From NCBI GenBank assembly GCA_047495785.1, contig JBLDXI010000013.1, forward strand, positions 1,860,001-1,924,000: 64,000 bases of DNA, read 5' to 3'. The notes beneath the pieces were generated by a model. It saw nothing but the letters and a program-made list of their open reading frames with translations. It did not search any database and was not told where the DNA came from. Of the stretch, positions 22,323 to 35,407 are shown piece after piece (the stretch's first letter is position 1; every line of letters starts with the position of its first letter). This DNA is from Lepidodermella squamata (taxonomy: Eukaryota > Gastrotricha). The translations under genes were made by a program, and so were the position numbers.

Positions 22323-25182
22323 TCAGAATGAATCCATCGGCTCGTCGCTGTTAGCCAATGTCGCATTGTAGTATACGCCGTTGTTCGACAAAACAGTTGC
22401 TGCCTGGTAGTTGGTGTTGTTCGACGGGGCAGTGTAGACTGGTGGCGGGGCCATAGGTGTTACTCCATACTCGTCTTGAGACGGAGGCATAGCCAAATAC
22501 GGCATAGATGGCACGGTCGGCATAGGCTTAACGTGAGGTTGATGTAGCTGCTTCTCAGGGTCTTCCTTTTCCGGTTTCGCTTCTTTCTGCTCGATTTCTT
22601 CGACGTAGACGTAGAAGTACGCCATGATGGCTAAAATCACAGTGACCACAACCATGAGTCCGCCAAACAGGAAAAACTCGACGGCCTTGTCTGGAATTTT
22701 GATCTCAATGACGATCAAATCGATTAAATTACCGAACGAAGCGGTCAACAGCCAACCAGCGGTGAGAATTGACTTCATAGAAGCCGGCGCCTGGGGAAAA
22801 AATAGGGGAAAAGTTTGAGACTGCCGTAATTTTAATCACTTTTCTAACCTGGGAGAAAGCAAATGATAGACCGGTGATGGAGAACAAAATTTCAGCACAG
22901 GTGATGATGAAGTAGGGAATAGCTTGGAGGAACATCGACTCTGAGTTCGGTTTCTTGTCCACGAGCAATTCAACATCAAAGCCAAGAGCATTCGTGCTAG
23001 GTACCAAGAACGCAGTATAGGCACCACCTTGTAATAGGTAAAGATCTTTTTCGATGATGACTGCCAGCTCAGGTTTTGACGTATCTAAGCCAGGTGCCCA
23101 AAAACCGATGTGGTAATATTGAGACGGTGTTGTACCGGTGGTGAAATTTCGCTCGATCTCCCCGTTTGCCGATGGCATAAATTGCCCGCCCATCTCAGAT
23201 TTTCCCTTGAAAAACGCCATTTTCGCAACTCGAGTGGGTGGCAATGATGTGTAACTCGACATCAAAATTTGGTATAAATGCTCATTTTGCGGCTGTCCGT
23301 CTGAAGCGCTCAATGGAAATCCATTAGTGCTGTCAACTTGAGAAACCTTCATATCTTTGTCGAAGAAAATCGACAAAATTGGATTGCCTTCTACTAAAGT
23401 AACATCGAAAGGAATTTCAGGATAATTGGAACCGCCGTTACACTCGATGTTAATGAACCTGATTGTTTCATTTTTCAAAGTGCCGGGTTCCATGTAGAAA
23501 GTATCGTATGGCTTGAGCTTTTCAACCAACCATTCGCCGTCCTTCATTACGCCGAAATTGCATGATGGGTTGGTATTGAAAATGCGACCGCGGTACGTTT
23601 CCAAATTTTTCAGCTCCATAACATCATTTCCGTTTTGAACACCGAGTTGGATGAAACCGATAACGCCGAAGGAAACAGCGGCCAAGAGGCAACCGGCAAC
23701 CATTCGCTGCAAGGGTTTAACCAGCAAATTGCACTTCTTGAACAACGGATAGACAGCTGCGTCGAAAATCGGGACGAAACAAACGACCATCAACCCGTTG
23801 AGAATTTGAATCTGCTCAGGCTCCAAATGCCAGTCGAGGAAATCGATGTAGCCGTTCATTTTCTGGGCCTGGTAAACCCAACGTGATCCGGTTTGGTCGA
23901 AAAGAGCCCAGAAAAATGGCAGAGGCAGGTAGAGAACCAAAACTCGAAGTACAGCTTTGCAGTCATTCACAAACTCTTGCTGTAAGAAAAAAATTTAAAA
24001 ATTTCAGATCGTAATTTTTCTTCATTTCCCCGAATTTATCGAATTTTGTTCGAATGTCATTTTTCTACGGAAAATTAGTCATTGAAGGTGTTTGATCAGC
24101 TGCTTTAGCATACGAGTGGTAACGAAAAGTCAATACAACACGCAGGGAGAATTTTCTAGAGATTAAAACTAACTGAGAAGTCGGGAACAGCGCGATCGAG
24201 CCAGTGGTCGACTTTCTTTTTGTTACTACTGCAGCTTCTTCCGATCGCTTTGCCGACCGCAACACTCATTTCCAGCGCAACATTGCCAGTTACGGGAGCT
24301 TTCGTGTAAAACGGCGTTCCAATCAAAAACAGAACCAACGCGACGACCATCAAGGCAGCAGGCAGCCCAAACGCTAGCACCCAACATTCTTCCTCGCCAA
24401 AGCAAGGCGTCGCTATAAAAAAAAGATCCAGCTAATAAAAATCCACCTCAATAGAATATGTAGCACAAACATTTGATGATAGGCGTAACAAATTGTGAAA
24501 TAAGGGCACCGGCATTGATGGAGATGTAAAACATGGAGAAGAAAGACTTCTGCATATTTGTTTGCGTTGGTCCAAATTGATCGGCTCCGAATGACGAAAC
24601 GCACGGTTTTATGCCGCCCGTTCCTATCGCTATAGTGAACATGCCTATTAACGCGCCTTCAAATGACCCGCTCCCTAACGCAGTTGTAGCCATGACGATA
24701 TTTCCAATGACGTAAACGATTGACAGGCTGAAAATAGTCCAGTAGCGACCGATGAAAGAGTCGGCTAAAATAGCACCAGGTAGAGGCATGAAGTAGGAGA
24801 CGATGGCAAACGCGTGGTACAGAGAAGCTGCTTCGTCTTCGCCTCGCCTCAGCCTGATTAAAAAATATATTAGTCAAGAAACAATTTATTTGCCAAAATT
24901 ACTTGATCATCAGGTAAGTCTGGAGGACGGCTTTCATGCCATAATAGCAGAATCGTTCGCAAAACTCGTTACTGATGATGAAAAACACTCGCTTCGGATA
25001 TTCCGGCTGGCATATTTCGATGCCACCGCACTAAAATTGTCAAAAATTAAGGTAATAAGATCAAATCGAATCCTGTGTTACTTACCCTTCCTTTAGTCTT
25101 TTCATCTGATGATCGGGAAAAAAGAGATTTTCGAGGCTGTTACATAACATTAATCATCATTCTCACCTTTTTCGCCGCTCAT
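22323..25182 (-). CDS. SLC15A: Proton-coupled oligopeptide transporter (PEPT type), copy 1
   Basis: Minus-strand exons 25182-25167, 25105-25086, 25030-24903, 24853-24471, 24412-24174, 23979-22849 and 22790-22323 join to 794 codons. PTR-family marks are clear: NEFCERFCYYG (the ExxERF proton/peptide motif), GTGGIKPCVSSFGADQF, FYISINAGAL, and PFFWALFDQTGSRW in TM7. A large extracellular loop (about 200 residues, TM9-TM10) and the following TM segments match animal PEPT1/2. The protein imports di- and tripeptides with protons across apical membranes. The start uses two tiny exons (16 nt with the ATG, then 20 nt); they keep phase but are less certain than the rest. The C-terminus has a long Pro/Tyr/Asn-rich cytosolic tail absent from copy 2. 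Confidence 0.9.
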
Positions 25183-25928
25183 TTTCGCGCAGCGGTGACC
25201 AAACTACCGATTTTGCTCTACTCACTTGACCCGGAACAGTGCGATAAAAAACGCAATTGTGATGCGAAATGAAATGCGAATACTGACAAGCGCGGCGTGT
25301 GAATGCAACTGAGAATGGGCGCGCGGCAATGCTAAAATGCGTGCGATATCGGGGTGACTTCGCCTTATAGACATTATCAGGCTGAAAACGCCCTACATAG
25401 CAATTAGAATAAGTCGCCGCCGCGCGGAATTGGCTCATGCTTATCACCGTTACGGAAGAAAAATTTCAACCCGTGTTTGCACGAACTTGACAAAACACCG
25501 TCGTTTCCGGTTCTTCCGGCTGTTTAACGGAAAATAGATGAGCGAAGTAGCTGAAATAGATAAAACAGAAGCATTCGGTCCAAAGATAAGCTCGAAGATA
25601 TGATCAATCATCACCGCCGCGCCTAAACAATTTTGACCTGCCAAAGTAAACTATCCATTAGGACATGACGTCACATGTGTCAAAATTAACCGCCGCTAAT
25701 GAGTTTATTGAGATAATAATACTTCTCTTAATTGCACAATGAAGTTTGGCGTTTACACGTTTGACACGGAATTAAGCTGAAAGAATAAAAGCATATGGAA
25801 GCAGATTTTGCCAGGGAAGATCAATATTTGTCACAACTCAGTAATAAAAGCTTAATAAATGGTAAAATGCTTGGTAAAATATTCAAAATAAGTATTGCTT
25901 TTCAGATCGGTCAACAAGTAAAAATTAT
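25183..25928. other. Intergenic between the two PEPT genes
   Basis: 746 bp. Short minus-strand frames (for example 25450-25644) show no family match. It should contain the copy 1 promoter and the copy 2 3' UTR. Confidence 0.5.
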
Positions 25929-28900
25929 CTAGGCTTTATCTTCGTCAGAAGTAGCTCCATAATTTGTTTCCTCCTCCATAGCAGTAGCAGATTTGGCCTC
26001 CACCTTATCAGCAGTAACGTCTTCCTTCTTTTTGGCAGATCCATAAACGTCATCGACGTAAACGTAGAAATAACTCATGATTCCAAAAATAACGGACACG
26101 ACAACCATTGAACCAGCGAAGACGAAAAATTCAATGGCTTTGTTTGGTATGTCAAAATTGATGATAACCAGATCTATAAGATTACCAAACGAAACAGTGA
26201 GCATCCAAACAGCTTGCAAGGCCGATTTCATCGAAGCAGGAGCCTAAAATTTATCCTGAATAAAATGAACAAAATCGGTCGAATGGCTTTACCTGTGAAA
26301 AGGCGAAAGATAGACCAGTTATAGAGAACATGACCTCCGACCAAGTTAGCAGCAAATAAGCGAAAAATTGCCAGAAAACATTGACAGCATGTGGTTGCTT
26401 ATCAACCCAAAGCTCAACTTTGCCAGGGCTTGACGATCCGTAAACCATGGTGTAAGCTCCGCCTTCTCGCAAAGTAAACCATTCAGATAGACTGGTGTTA
26501 GCTTTGTCATCAATTTTCAGCCGAAAGCGGCCAGGTCTCTCCAATTGATGATAAGCCAGAGTTTTGATATCGCTGGGTTTTGTGCTGTTAAAAATAGGAC
26601 TGTCACCGGGAGACAAAACTTGTATGTCGTTCACATCTTCATTTTCAGTATAGACGGCAAGCTGAACAACATTCAGGTATTCACTGCCTTTAGGGAACGA
26701 ATTCATCGCCCCGTACCACTTAGCTTCACAGTTGCCAGATATTCTAAGGAATGAGATGGGTGTAATATCAGGGCCGATATTGATCGCACCATTTTCGCAG
26801 CTGCAAGATGATTGAATCTTCAGCTTTGGTATCTCTCCACTTCCTAGCCTTATTAATCCTGATTCGAGCGGCCCTAAACTCAGAACGTGGTTAGTACCAC
26901 TATATGTCACATTGTAGGTGCAGCTCTTATCAGCGTTGAAGGTACGAATGCGGTAGGTTGATGAATCAGAAAGGCTCATAGGATCATTCCCTGTTTGAAC
27001 GGCGATTTGAATAAAGCCGATGATGACGAAAGACATGGCACACAGAAAACAACCAGTAACCATCCGCTGCAAAGGTCTTACTAAAAAGTTCAGCTTTTTA
27101 GCGAAGGGATAAACAACTGCTTCAAAAAGAGGAACCGACAGAACAATGAGAAGGCCATTGAAAATTTGAATCTGCTCCGGCTGAACAGAAATATTGAGAG
27201 ATTCAATATAGCAATCCATATTTTGAGCTTGGAGGGTCCAACGAGAACCCTGTTGGTCGAAAAGCGCCCAGAAAAATGGCAGAGGCAAGAAGAGTAACAA
27301 TACTTTCAGCACTGATTTACAATCATTGACAAAGTTTTGCTAAACAGATCAATAATAATATGAAATTTTATTGTTATTCAAACACTACTTACCGATACAT
27401 CATTACCAACAGCGCGATCTAACCAGTGGTTAGCAGGAGCTCGTTCTCTTTTAAACAACTCGACAGTGGCGAGGTAAATAACCTTGCATAGTTTGAGTGG
27501 CGAATCTCCAGTTACAGGAACACGCTTATAGAAAGGAGTGCCAATAAGAAACAGGATCAACGCGACAATCATCAGTAACGCCGGCAAGCCAAACGCAATC
27601 AACCAGCAGGAAGTACCAAAACATTTCACAGCTGAATGAGACAATTCATGGTTCGACGAAATGAAATAAGTATATTGCTTCTCTTACTCTTCAACTCGGG
27701 TGTAATAATTTGCGATAGGAGAGCTCCGGCGTTAATAGCAACGTAAAATAGAGAGAAGAAGGACTCTTGCGCCTTGGCCATAGTTGCAGGGAATTGGTCA
27801 GCGCCGAATGCAGATACACAAGGTTTTATTCCTCCTGTTCCAACAGCTATTATAAAAGTCCCCGCAATAGCCCCAGAAAGATATCCGCCATTCAAAGAAG
27901 TTAGCGCCATCACAACATTTCCGATTACATAAACAATCGACAAGGATAGAATAGTCCTAAATAGAAAGTGTTAACCGCAAACCGCAAATACTGATGCCAA
28001 CAACTTACCTATAGCGGCCGATGAAAGAATCCGCCAGTATAGCCCCGAGGACCGGTGTAAAGTAAGCGACCATAGTGGATGCATGAAACAGAGAACTCGC
28101 AGTTGTTGCCGCAAGGTTCAGTTGCACGATCAAGTAAGTTTGAAGAATTGCTAAACACATTAACATTATGACAGCGCGAAGCATAAAGAAAACGCATTCT
28201 CACCTCGCATGCCATAGAAGCAAAATCTTTCGCAGAATTCATTTCCAATGATCAGGAATACGTGTTTGGGATATTCTTTACGGCAATATGTAGCTCCACA
28301 CTGCGATAGAAAGCGTTATTAGGTCCATTTGATCGCATCAATTCATTAACAACAACCTTACGCGATTGCGCCTCGTCATCAGGCACTCCATTCTCTTTTG
28401 GGACAAAGGGCTCAGCTGTAAATATTAGAAAGCATGATGGTTCATGATGCGGCTTGCTGCAACCTGTACATACCCTCTTCTGAAAGCTGCCGGACTAGTT
28501 TCATCATCATAAAATCACCAGGTTAGTACCAAATACACCAGTATGAAATGGCAAGAGTGGAGACTTTAACCGGATAAAGTCATCAGATAACAGAATAGGG
28601 TAGAGATTTGACTAGGAAATGAGCCCCGGTTACAGGGTGCAGTAAATCCACGAGGTCTCCCTAAGTCTTTTCCCAAGGGGAGTTGACACAAAAAAACTTG
28701 GGAAAAAATGTCACCTGCTCGGAAAAAGCACGCGCCAAAAGGTAAAACAATTTTCACATTTATTAATATTTTCATAATTATTTTGAGCTAACAATTTTTT
28801 TGATGGAAAGTTTTATTAGTTAACATTATTTAGTCGCAGTAAATTGCATTATTGCGCGGGCAATTTGAATGCGAAACTTGTTTGTACACTGCTTTCTGAT

Positions 28901-29707
28901 CGAAATTGAAGTCGGCCCTCAAAGAACTTGGTATCATTTTACAAAATTTCACCACAGACTCACTGCGAAAAATGGCTATTTTTATATACTTTGACTTTTT
29001 TCATTTGTCAACGAAACAGGCTCCTACAATAGAAACGGCTCTTCTGGTGATTTGCGGTAGGCTAGTGCCAACAATAACTTCTGAGGAATTCGTCTCTGTC
29101 AACTTGAGAAAAAGGCTCAGAACGAGACTATAATGTTGCCTGGTTTACATCATCAGCCCGCTGTGTTGTAGCCACTTGCGGCTTATATGATCTTCTGGGT
29201 TAACGCTTAAAACATAACTGCCGTATCTCGTGAGTAACGATAGGAGCTGTTGGATTTTCAGCTGTTTGCACAATTACTCGAATTGAAACTACCCACGGCT
29301 AACTACACCAAGAACTTGATGCTACACTAAATGTTCCATGTATACCGAAATTTTCACAGAAAATACCCGATTGTTCAGTCGTTTCGGTATTTTCGTCTTT
29401 GCATGATTTGCGCGAGTCATCGGGATTTTTCAATGGGATATAATGGGATTGATGGGTCTTGCAGTCACTTATGACATTTATGACAGTAACTTGGCGGCCT
29501 CGAAAAATAATAGCATGATATATTTACCCAATACCAAATTATTCCCTTTTTGAAATAAAGGGAATAATCAATAAATTATATAACTCCTTTCGAGCTCATA
29601 AATGTTTTTGCCCAAAATCCGATGTCATAGTTTTCAATGGGTTTTAGCAACTCACCTTTGCCGTCTCCCTGCTTGTCGTCTCCCTTGACAGCTGCGGTAT
29701 TTTCCAT
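25929..29707 (-). CDS. SLC15A: Proton-coupled oligopeptide transporter (PEPT type), copy 2
   Basis: Eight minus-strand exons (29707-29656, 28415-28357, 28300-28204, 28150-28009, 27956-27688, 27631-27393, 27339-26293, 26243-25929) join to 739 codons, close to human PEPT1 (708) and PEPT2 (729). GNEFCERFCFYGMR, GTGGIKPCVSAFGADQF, FYVAINAGAL and PFFWALFDQQGSRW mark the PTR fold with 12 expected TM segments. The TM9-TM10 extracellular loop is shorter than in copy 1 and strongly diverged. Shared intron positions (for example the 239-nt exon and the one starting QxFVNDCK) show tandem duplication. Copy 2 has an extra intron after GMR and a 1.24-kb first intron. The N-terminus MENTAAVKGDDK is polar and cytosolic. 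Its C-terminal tail is short and acidic. Confidence 0.93.
28416..29655 (-). other. Long first intron of PEPT copy 2
   Basis: 1240 bp with donor GTGAGT after GGCAAAG and acceptor TTTACAG before the second exon. Much longer than the neighbouring introns; could hold regulatory sequence. No nested gene seen. Confidence 0.7.
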
Positions 29708-30933
29708 CGTTAAGTGTTCTTCGTCATCATGTAAGCAAATCTAAATTTAATGAAAAACCGCAAGTTTGCAGCTGTTCTGGAAAGCTGTTCGCATCTGGGA
29801 TTCGGCTGTTCAAAATGTGTAGAATTGATAGAAAAGCTGGTGACTCATTTGATCAATAAATAATAACTATGATTAATAAACATATTGCAAAGGCGTTCTG
29901 GTTATTCGGGAAGTTAATTGCATGCGCTAATTTTCAACTGAACATCTTGGAACTGAGGACATTGGGTTGGCAAATTTAGGCTGGCGGATGAGAGATTTTG
30001 GGAATTCTGTCAAGCTCGTATTCCAACAGCTCGTATATGTTTAGCTGTTGGGGAATTATATACCTGTCGACGCCGCCTGTTCATTAAGTACTTCATGAAA
30101 TACTTGTTAGCACGATGTCTATGCTTGAGCAGTGAACAAATGGAGACGAACAAAATTGCGTCTATCTACTTATAAGAAGCAAGAAGACTACATAATTTAA
30201 ATTACACAATCTTGCGCTAAATGGGCTGATTTTATCACTTTGTAATGTTTCTTCAATGCGAAGAGCTGGCTGGTGAGTTGGCCTATTACATTTGGAGTGT
30301 GCGTTTTACAAACCCTGTTCAAAACCATTGCTGGGTTACAAGAAGGAAAAATCTTCTTTCAAATAATTTATCAGGCATTTAAGCGTTAGTGACAAGTTAC
30401 ATAATTTATACTTGGTATGAAATGCAGTAAATGTCGATGGTTATGATAGGTCGCTTTAATCGACCTAGTATACTAGCCAATGTGGAAGATAATCTCCTAA
30501 GATGCCATACTATAGCTACTCAAGAACAGGCACCCTAATTATTTACCGCCGTAAAAGTAAGTTACTCTACCAGCAATACGCTTGGGAACGGGTGCGTCAA
30601 TCAATATTTACCCATCATTGTCGCAATATTAGGCCTCTCCTTATTGCTAATTATACATAATACCTACGTACTTGAGCATGTTATCTTCATGCAGGCCATA
30701 ACCCAGGTAAAACATCATCAAAGTTATATAAAGTTTATTTATTTCAAAGCAATTCATTATAAGCTTTGCTGATTTTACAACAAAATAATGATAATCATAA
30801 TATCGTATTCAGTAAACAGTTTGAAAATAAGTATTGGTAAAGTCATCCTAAGAACGCATGTGAGGATAGAAGGCTGATTATTCTTCCGGTCAGGTGTGCG
30901 AACTTGTGGTTAAAGGTATAACATTCGTTTGAC
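29708..30933. other. Intergenic, PEPT copy 2 upstream and ODAD3 downstream
   Basis: 1226 bp, AT-rich, with no convincing coding region on either strand. It should carry the promoter of PEPT copy 2 and the ODAD3 3' UTR. Confidence 0.5.
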
Positions 30934-33322
30934 TTATTTCTTCTTCTTTTTCTTCGGCGCCTGAGCTTTGCGCTTAGTCTTCTGTTCGATCAGCTCATTT
31001 GCTTGTTTCTTGAGGTTGGTGCGAGATAGTACCTGGAATAAAGACAACGTATTAAGATTTATGGAGAAATTTTATTTTTAATATTATTACTTCAGCCCCG
31101 GCATCGTCCTGCTCATCTTCGTCCTCGGCATAGAGCTGATCTTTCTTAGAATCGGCCAGGTGAATTCTTGTGTTGTAAGCTGGTAGCTTTCCTTCAAGAG
31201 CCATATGAAATTCCTCCTCCATCATTGCCTTTCGTAAATCGTCCTCCTTTTCGTTCACGAGTTCATCCATAAGTTTGATAAGTTTTTCTTCGCAAACAGA
31301 AAGCAGATCAAGAACGTATTCGTCACTGGCAGGATTGATTTTCGCCCCAGCGACGCCTCCCTTCGCCTAAAATCATCAAATTTTGGAATATTTTTACAGT
31401 CAAAGGTTGAAAGACTCACAGTCTTGATATGCTGAAGCTTTTCGTGAAGATGTTCGACTCCTGAGCGAATATCACTAAGCACGTGAGTATTTCTTTGAAG
31501 ACGGCGGTCGGTTTCGCGAAGCTCGTCTTCCTCGCTTTGGACATAACTGCGGAACTGCTCCAACATTCGTTCACCCCTTAAAAATCATCATTTAGTTTTG
31601 TAAACTAGTTTATTTGTTGACTTACTGTGACAGACGGGCTTCTCCAGTATACTTCTTCTGCTCGTATTCAGATTGCAGGCGCAATTTTTCCTCCTTAAGG
31701 CGCGCAATTTGTTTCTCGTTCTCGACTTTTAGCTCTTCCAAATGACGTCTGGTCTCACCTTGGCTCAAAAATCGCTGAACGACTTCCTATAGGTTTACAA
31801 ATGTCATTCTGAAATTCTCTTTATTCGTTATTAAGGTATCAAACCTTCATGTCAGCGACACCAGTTGCTTCCTTGATTTTCTGGAAAGCTTCTTCGTACG
31901 AAGTAGTCTTCTCACGATCAACGTCGTCATTCCGTTTTTCTTGCGTCGTTTCAGTTTGCTCGCCGAACGCAGCTTCATGTCGCGTCTGAGCGAAGCATAA
32001 AAGATTCAAGTGAAACGTCAGAGTTTGAAAATAATGGTTGATAGGTTACACGGAGATACCCATCATGCGAAATGGTTTATAGAGGGGTCTAAAAAATATT
32101 CGGGACAATATTCCGCAGTAATTATATGAGGAATAAATTATAGTAGGTTACGGCAACATAATGGAAGCTACAATTTACCGACAAATTCTTCCAATCATTC
32201 TACGCGGAAAACGCAAGACCAAGTTGTTGATGAATCAGTTCAGTACATTGTGCAGTTTTTATTTAATTTAAATATTTAGCTAAATAAAAACTTACGATGC
32301 GGCGCTCCATGCGTTCTTGTTGCTGTCGTCTTTCTTCAGCTTCACGACGAAGCTGCTGCAAGTCTTGGTCACGGTGCTTCTTGTCAGCATATATTTGCTC
32401 CTCGTGACGTCGTAACTCTTTCTGTGCGGTTTCTTTGGACAGCACGGCATCGCGATGAACTTGTCTCAGGTCTGAAATACAGAAAAGACGGATAACGCAC
32501 TCAGAGATAAACCGCAAAACGGAAGCTTGCCTTCAACTTCCGCTTTGGTTTTCCTGATTTCTCGCTCCAGATCGTTGATGCGATTCGGGTAATTTTTCGC
32601 CTCCTGAGCATCAAATAGTTTTGAAAATCTTTCGCACAAATATAGTGCTATAAACACACCTCTTCGAGTTTAACCCTAATCTGATGGTAAGTTCTTGCAA
32701 TGTGCTCGGCTTCCTGCAGCTTCAAAATAGCCTTGTCTAAGCGGTTTTCCACTGATCGCTGTCTTTCGACTTCTTCTGATTCGACGGCATCGGCCTGCGC
32801 AACAACAGCGGCGTCTTTGTTCATTCCTTCGTACAGCGTTTTCAGCTCTTCCAGGCGGCGTTCGCGCCGTTCTCGTTCATGGCGCAGGCTGTTCAACCGC
32901 TTTTGATGGTCACTGACCATTCCATCCATTCGGTTAATCGCTTGCTGGCAACAATAAATAATTTTTAGATAATTCAACTCAATCAGTAATTGCCTTACTT
33001 CTCCAGTCTTATTCTTCATCGAAGCACGTATAACAGGTTTGTTGTGAAAGGCTTCGTTAATGACATGGTCATCAGCCTGTAAACAGAATAGTTTATATAA
33101 AATTCGAAATTCATTATCAGATAGATCCTAGAGACTGACCGCAAGACTGTCCTTGAGTTTCTTTCGCAATTCAGTGTTTTCTTTTCTCATTTGAGCAATC
33201 TTCTCCTTGTTTTGCTTAATATTCCATTGAGAGCTTTCATAATAAGCCTTACGATCGCCCTCGAGAAGGGCGATTTTCGACTTGAGCTCCTCAATGTCTT
33301 CGACAATTGCATTGCCGGACAT
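30934..33322 (-). CDS. ODAD3: Outer dynein arm docking complex subunit 3 (CCDC151)
   Basis: Ten minus-strand exons (33322-33140, 33076-32999, 32944-32660, 32603-32531, 32471-32296, 31985-31845, 31786-31626, 31576-31420, 31366-31091, 31032-30934) join to 542 codons; human ODAD3 has 595. The protein is almost entirely coiled coil. Its N-terminal signature [18 protein letters not shown] (about residues 17-34) and the later DDHVINEAF are diagnostic. It ends in a Lys-rich tail. ODAD3 helps anchor outer dynein arms to axonemal doublets, so the organism has motile cilia or flagella. Intron 4 uses a GC donor (GAAG|GCAAGC), the only way found to keep phase. An acceptor-like CTTTATAG lies 17 bases before the ATG. 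Confidence 0.92.
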
Positions 33323-34775
33323 TTTTGGATAAAAGTCTATAAAGGTGAACATTAAGTGAATGTTAATTTGCGCTGAAATGAAAGGGATATGAATTGTGCC
33401 CTGTTGATAGCTCAAGAGTGCAAATACCAGATAGTTAGTTCGTTAGTTTTATTTTTTGCTCCCAACAGGTTACAGGTTTTTAGGTATCTATCATATAGAT
33501 ACTAAATGGTTATATTTATCACATATATATTGATAAATCTGGAGTCAGGGACACTTATGCGTCCTATCGAGATATGTTCTAGGTTATGTTTTAGGATAAC
33601 AAACACTCGTGAAAATAAACAATTGATTGGGCCATATACATATATGTTATTAACAGCTCTGCGTTTCGTTAAAATGTTTGCCGCCTCGCGCATTATTTCT
33701 GATGGGAGTTAAGGTGGAGGTTGTTAGGCAGGATGGCACAAAAACAGAGTGGCCATGTAAAGCCGCAAATACCAACGTTGCCATGATCACCAAATAAATG
33801 TAATTAATTAGTTTATCTATAATAATACAATTCATATTAATTTTTGTAAAAGTAACAATTATAAATGAAGATTTTTTGACATGTGACTACGTCATGTGAC
33901 GCCGGTAACTGCCGACGGGTGGCACAACGGCGGCCAGCCTAAGTTTTGGGTGTTGGTTGAAAGCTGCATTCTGACAAGTTAGCACTGGTTGCTGAGCCAT
34001 CAGACTATTAGTAATGGTTATTTCTCATTTTGATATGAATCTATAATGTAATGCTCGTCTTGTTCACGATGGCCAAGGAATCCTCACAATGAAACTCTTA
34101 GTTAACAGCTCATGTTTAACAATAAACTCGAGATGACGCTCTTCAATCAATAGTCCGAAGATATATAGTTCAACTTTGAGCCAACTTGAACGTACAATAA
34201 GCTGTTAATTATGCCGGGTGACTTTATTTATCTTCGGACTAAATCGCTGCCTTAAAAGTAGGATTTCAATGTTAGGGAGTTTTTTCCAATGTTACATGTT
34301 ATTCCGCGGTGAAGCCGGTAAGTTTGTTGGGCTCACCTTATGTTGATTTGCTCATCAGATTCATGACATAACAATGCAGAAACATGAAAAATTTTAAAAT
34401 TCATCGAAAAGGGGCAAGTGTTAGCCGCCTTGGCGAAATATGTACCGTAGTCTGCAATGGAAAAATGGTTTTGTCTTGATGGTTCTTGGTTCTTGAGGTT
34501 GGAGATACAAATGATATGAGTTAATTGTATTGATTAATCCGACTTGAAAGCGCCGACAATAAGAATGGTATTTCTCGATATGATTATTATGTAGCTTTCA
34601 ATTGAATTTCCAGCTCAAATCAGCTCAGTGAGACGTGACAAGATACGACATTCTTTCATTGTTAAATTCCGGGGCCTCTATTTCTTGAAGTATTACCATC
34701 TTTTCTCAGTAGTGCTTAGTGCTCATTATGTATTTACTATTTACTCATTATAACTCATTATTTTGCTTGTGTAGG
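33323..34775. other. Divergent intergenic region, ODAD3 to MRPL51
   Basis: About 1.45 kb of AT-rich sequence between genes transcribed outward. No gene recognised. A pyrimidine-rich GTGTAG acceptor-like site ends one base before the MRPL51 ATG. Confidence 0.5.
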
Positions 34776-35407
34776 ATGGCGTTAATAATGAGCGCAATTG
34801 TAGCGCGTCAAAGCTGCCTGTTTTATCGTGCATTGGAGAGTGGGGTTAAGCTTGGTCCCATTTGTTGCAACCTTAGCTCTGATCCATCAGCGGCATCTTC
34901 TTATGATGCTTATAACAGTTACCACGTAGCAGCACCTTATAAAAAATACAAAAGTGAACCAGGCCGTCGCCATGGATATAGAGCGAAGTTCTACGCTGGC
35001 GGCCCTCTGCCTCAGATGGACACCGAAAAACCTTTGCCTTTCCCTGAGTACAAAGCTAAAGATCCATTCATTCCAGAGAAGGCTTATTTCGGCCAGAACG
35101 ATTTCATTGGTGAGTTGATAGCGAAGTTGCATGATATGAAGATGAATGTCTACTTTCAACAGATATACTCGGCGATGGTTCCATCTCACCGTGGGAATTG
35201 ATGGATGGCCCTGTTTGGCTTCGCGGTTTTCGAGGCAATGAGTTGCAGCGATTGATCAGACGACTGCGCTTCGAGTACGACGATCTTGCGGCGGAGCGGC
35301 CGAGAGAGCTGCACGAAATTCAGAAACGAATCCGCTTTCTTTACCGGCGTTTCAATCGCTATCGTCGTGACGAGTTCAGAGACAATTTGTTTGTTCAAAA
35401 GCAGTAA
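34776..35407 (+). CDS. MRPL51: Mitochondrial ribosomal protein L51
   Basis: Two exons (34776-35109, 35163-35407) join to 192 codons. The splice creates GQNDFIDILGDGSISPWEL, and the C-terminal half (GPVWLRGFRGNELQRLIRR, then IRFLYRRFNRYRR) matches human MRPL51 closely. The protein is a structural component of the mitochondrial large subunit. It is longer than the 128-residue human protein because of an extended Arg/Tyr-rich N-terminus that should act as a mitochondrial presequence. A second in-frame ATG seven codons on could also start it. The first 85 residues are poorly conserved. Confidence 0.92.
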
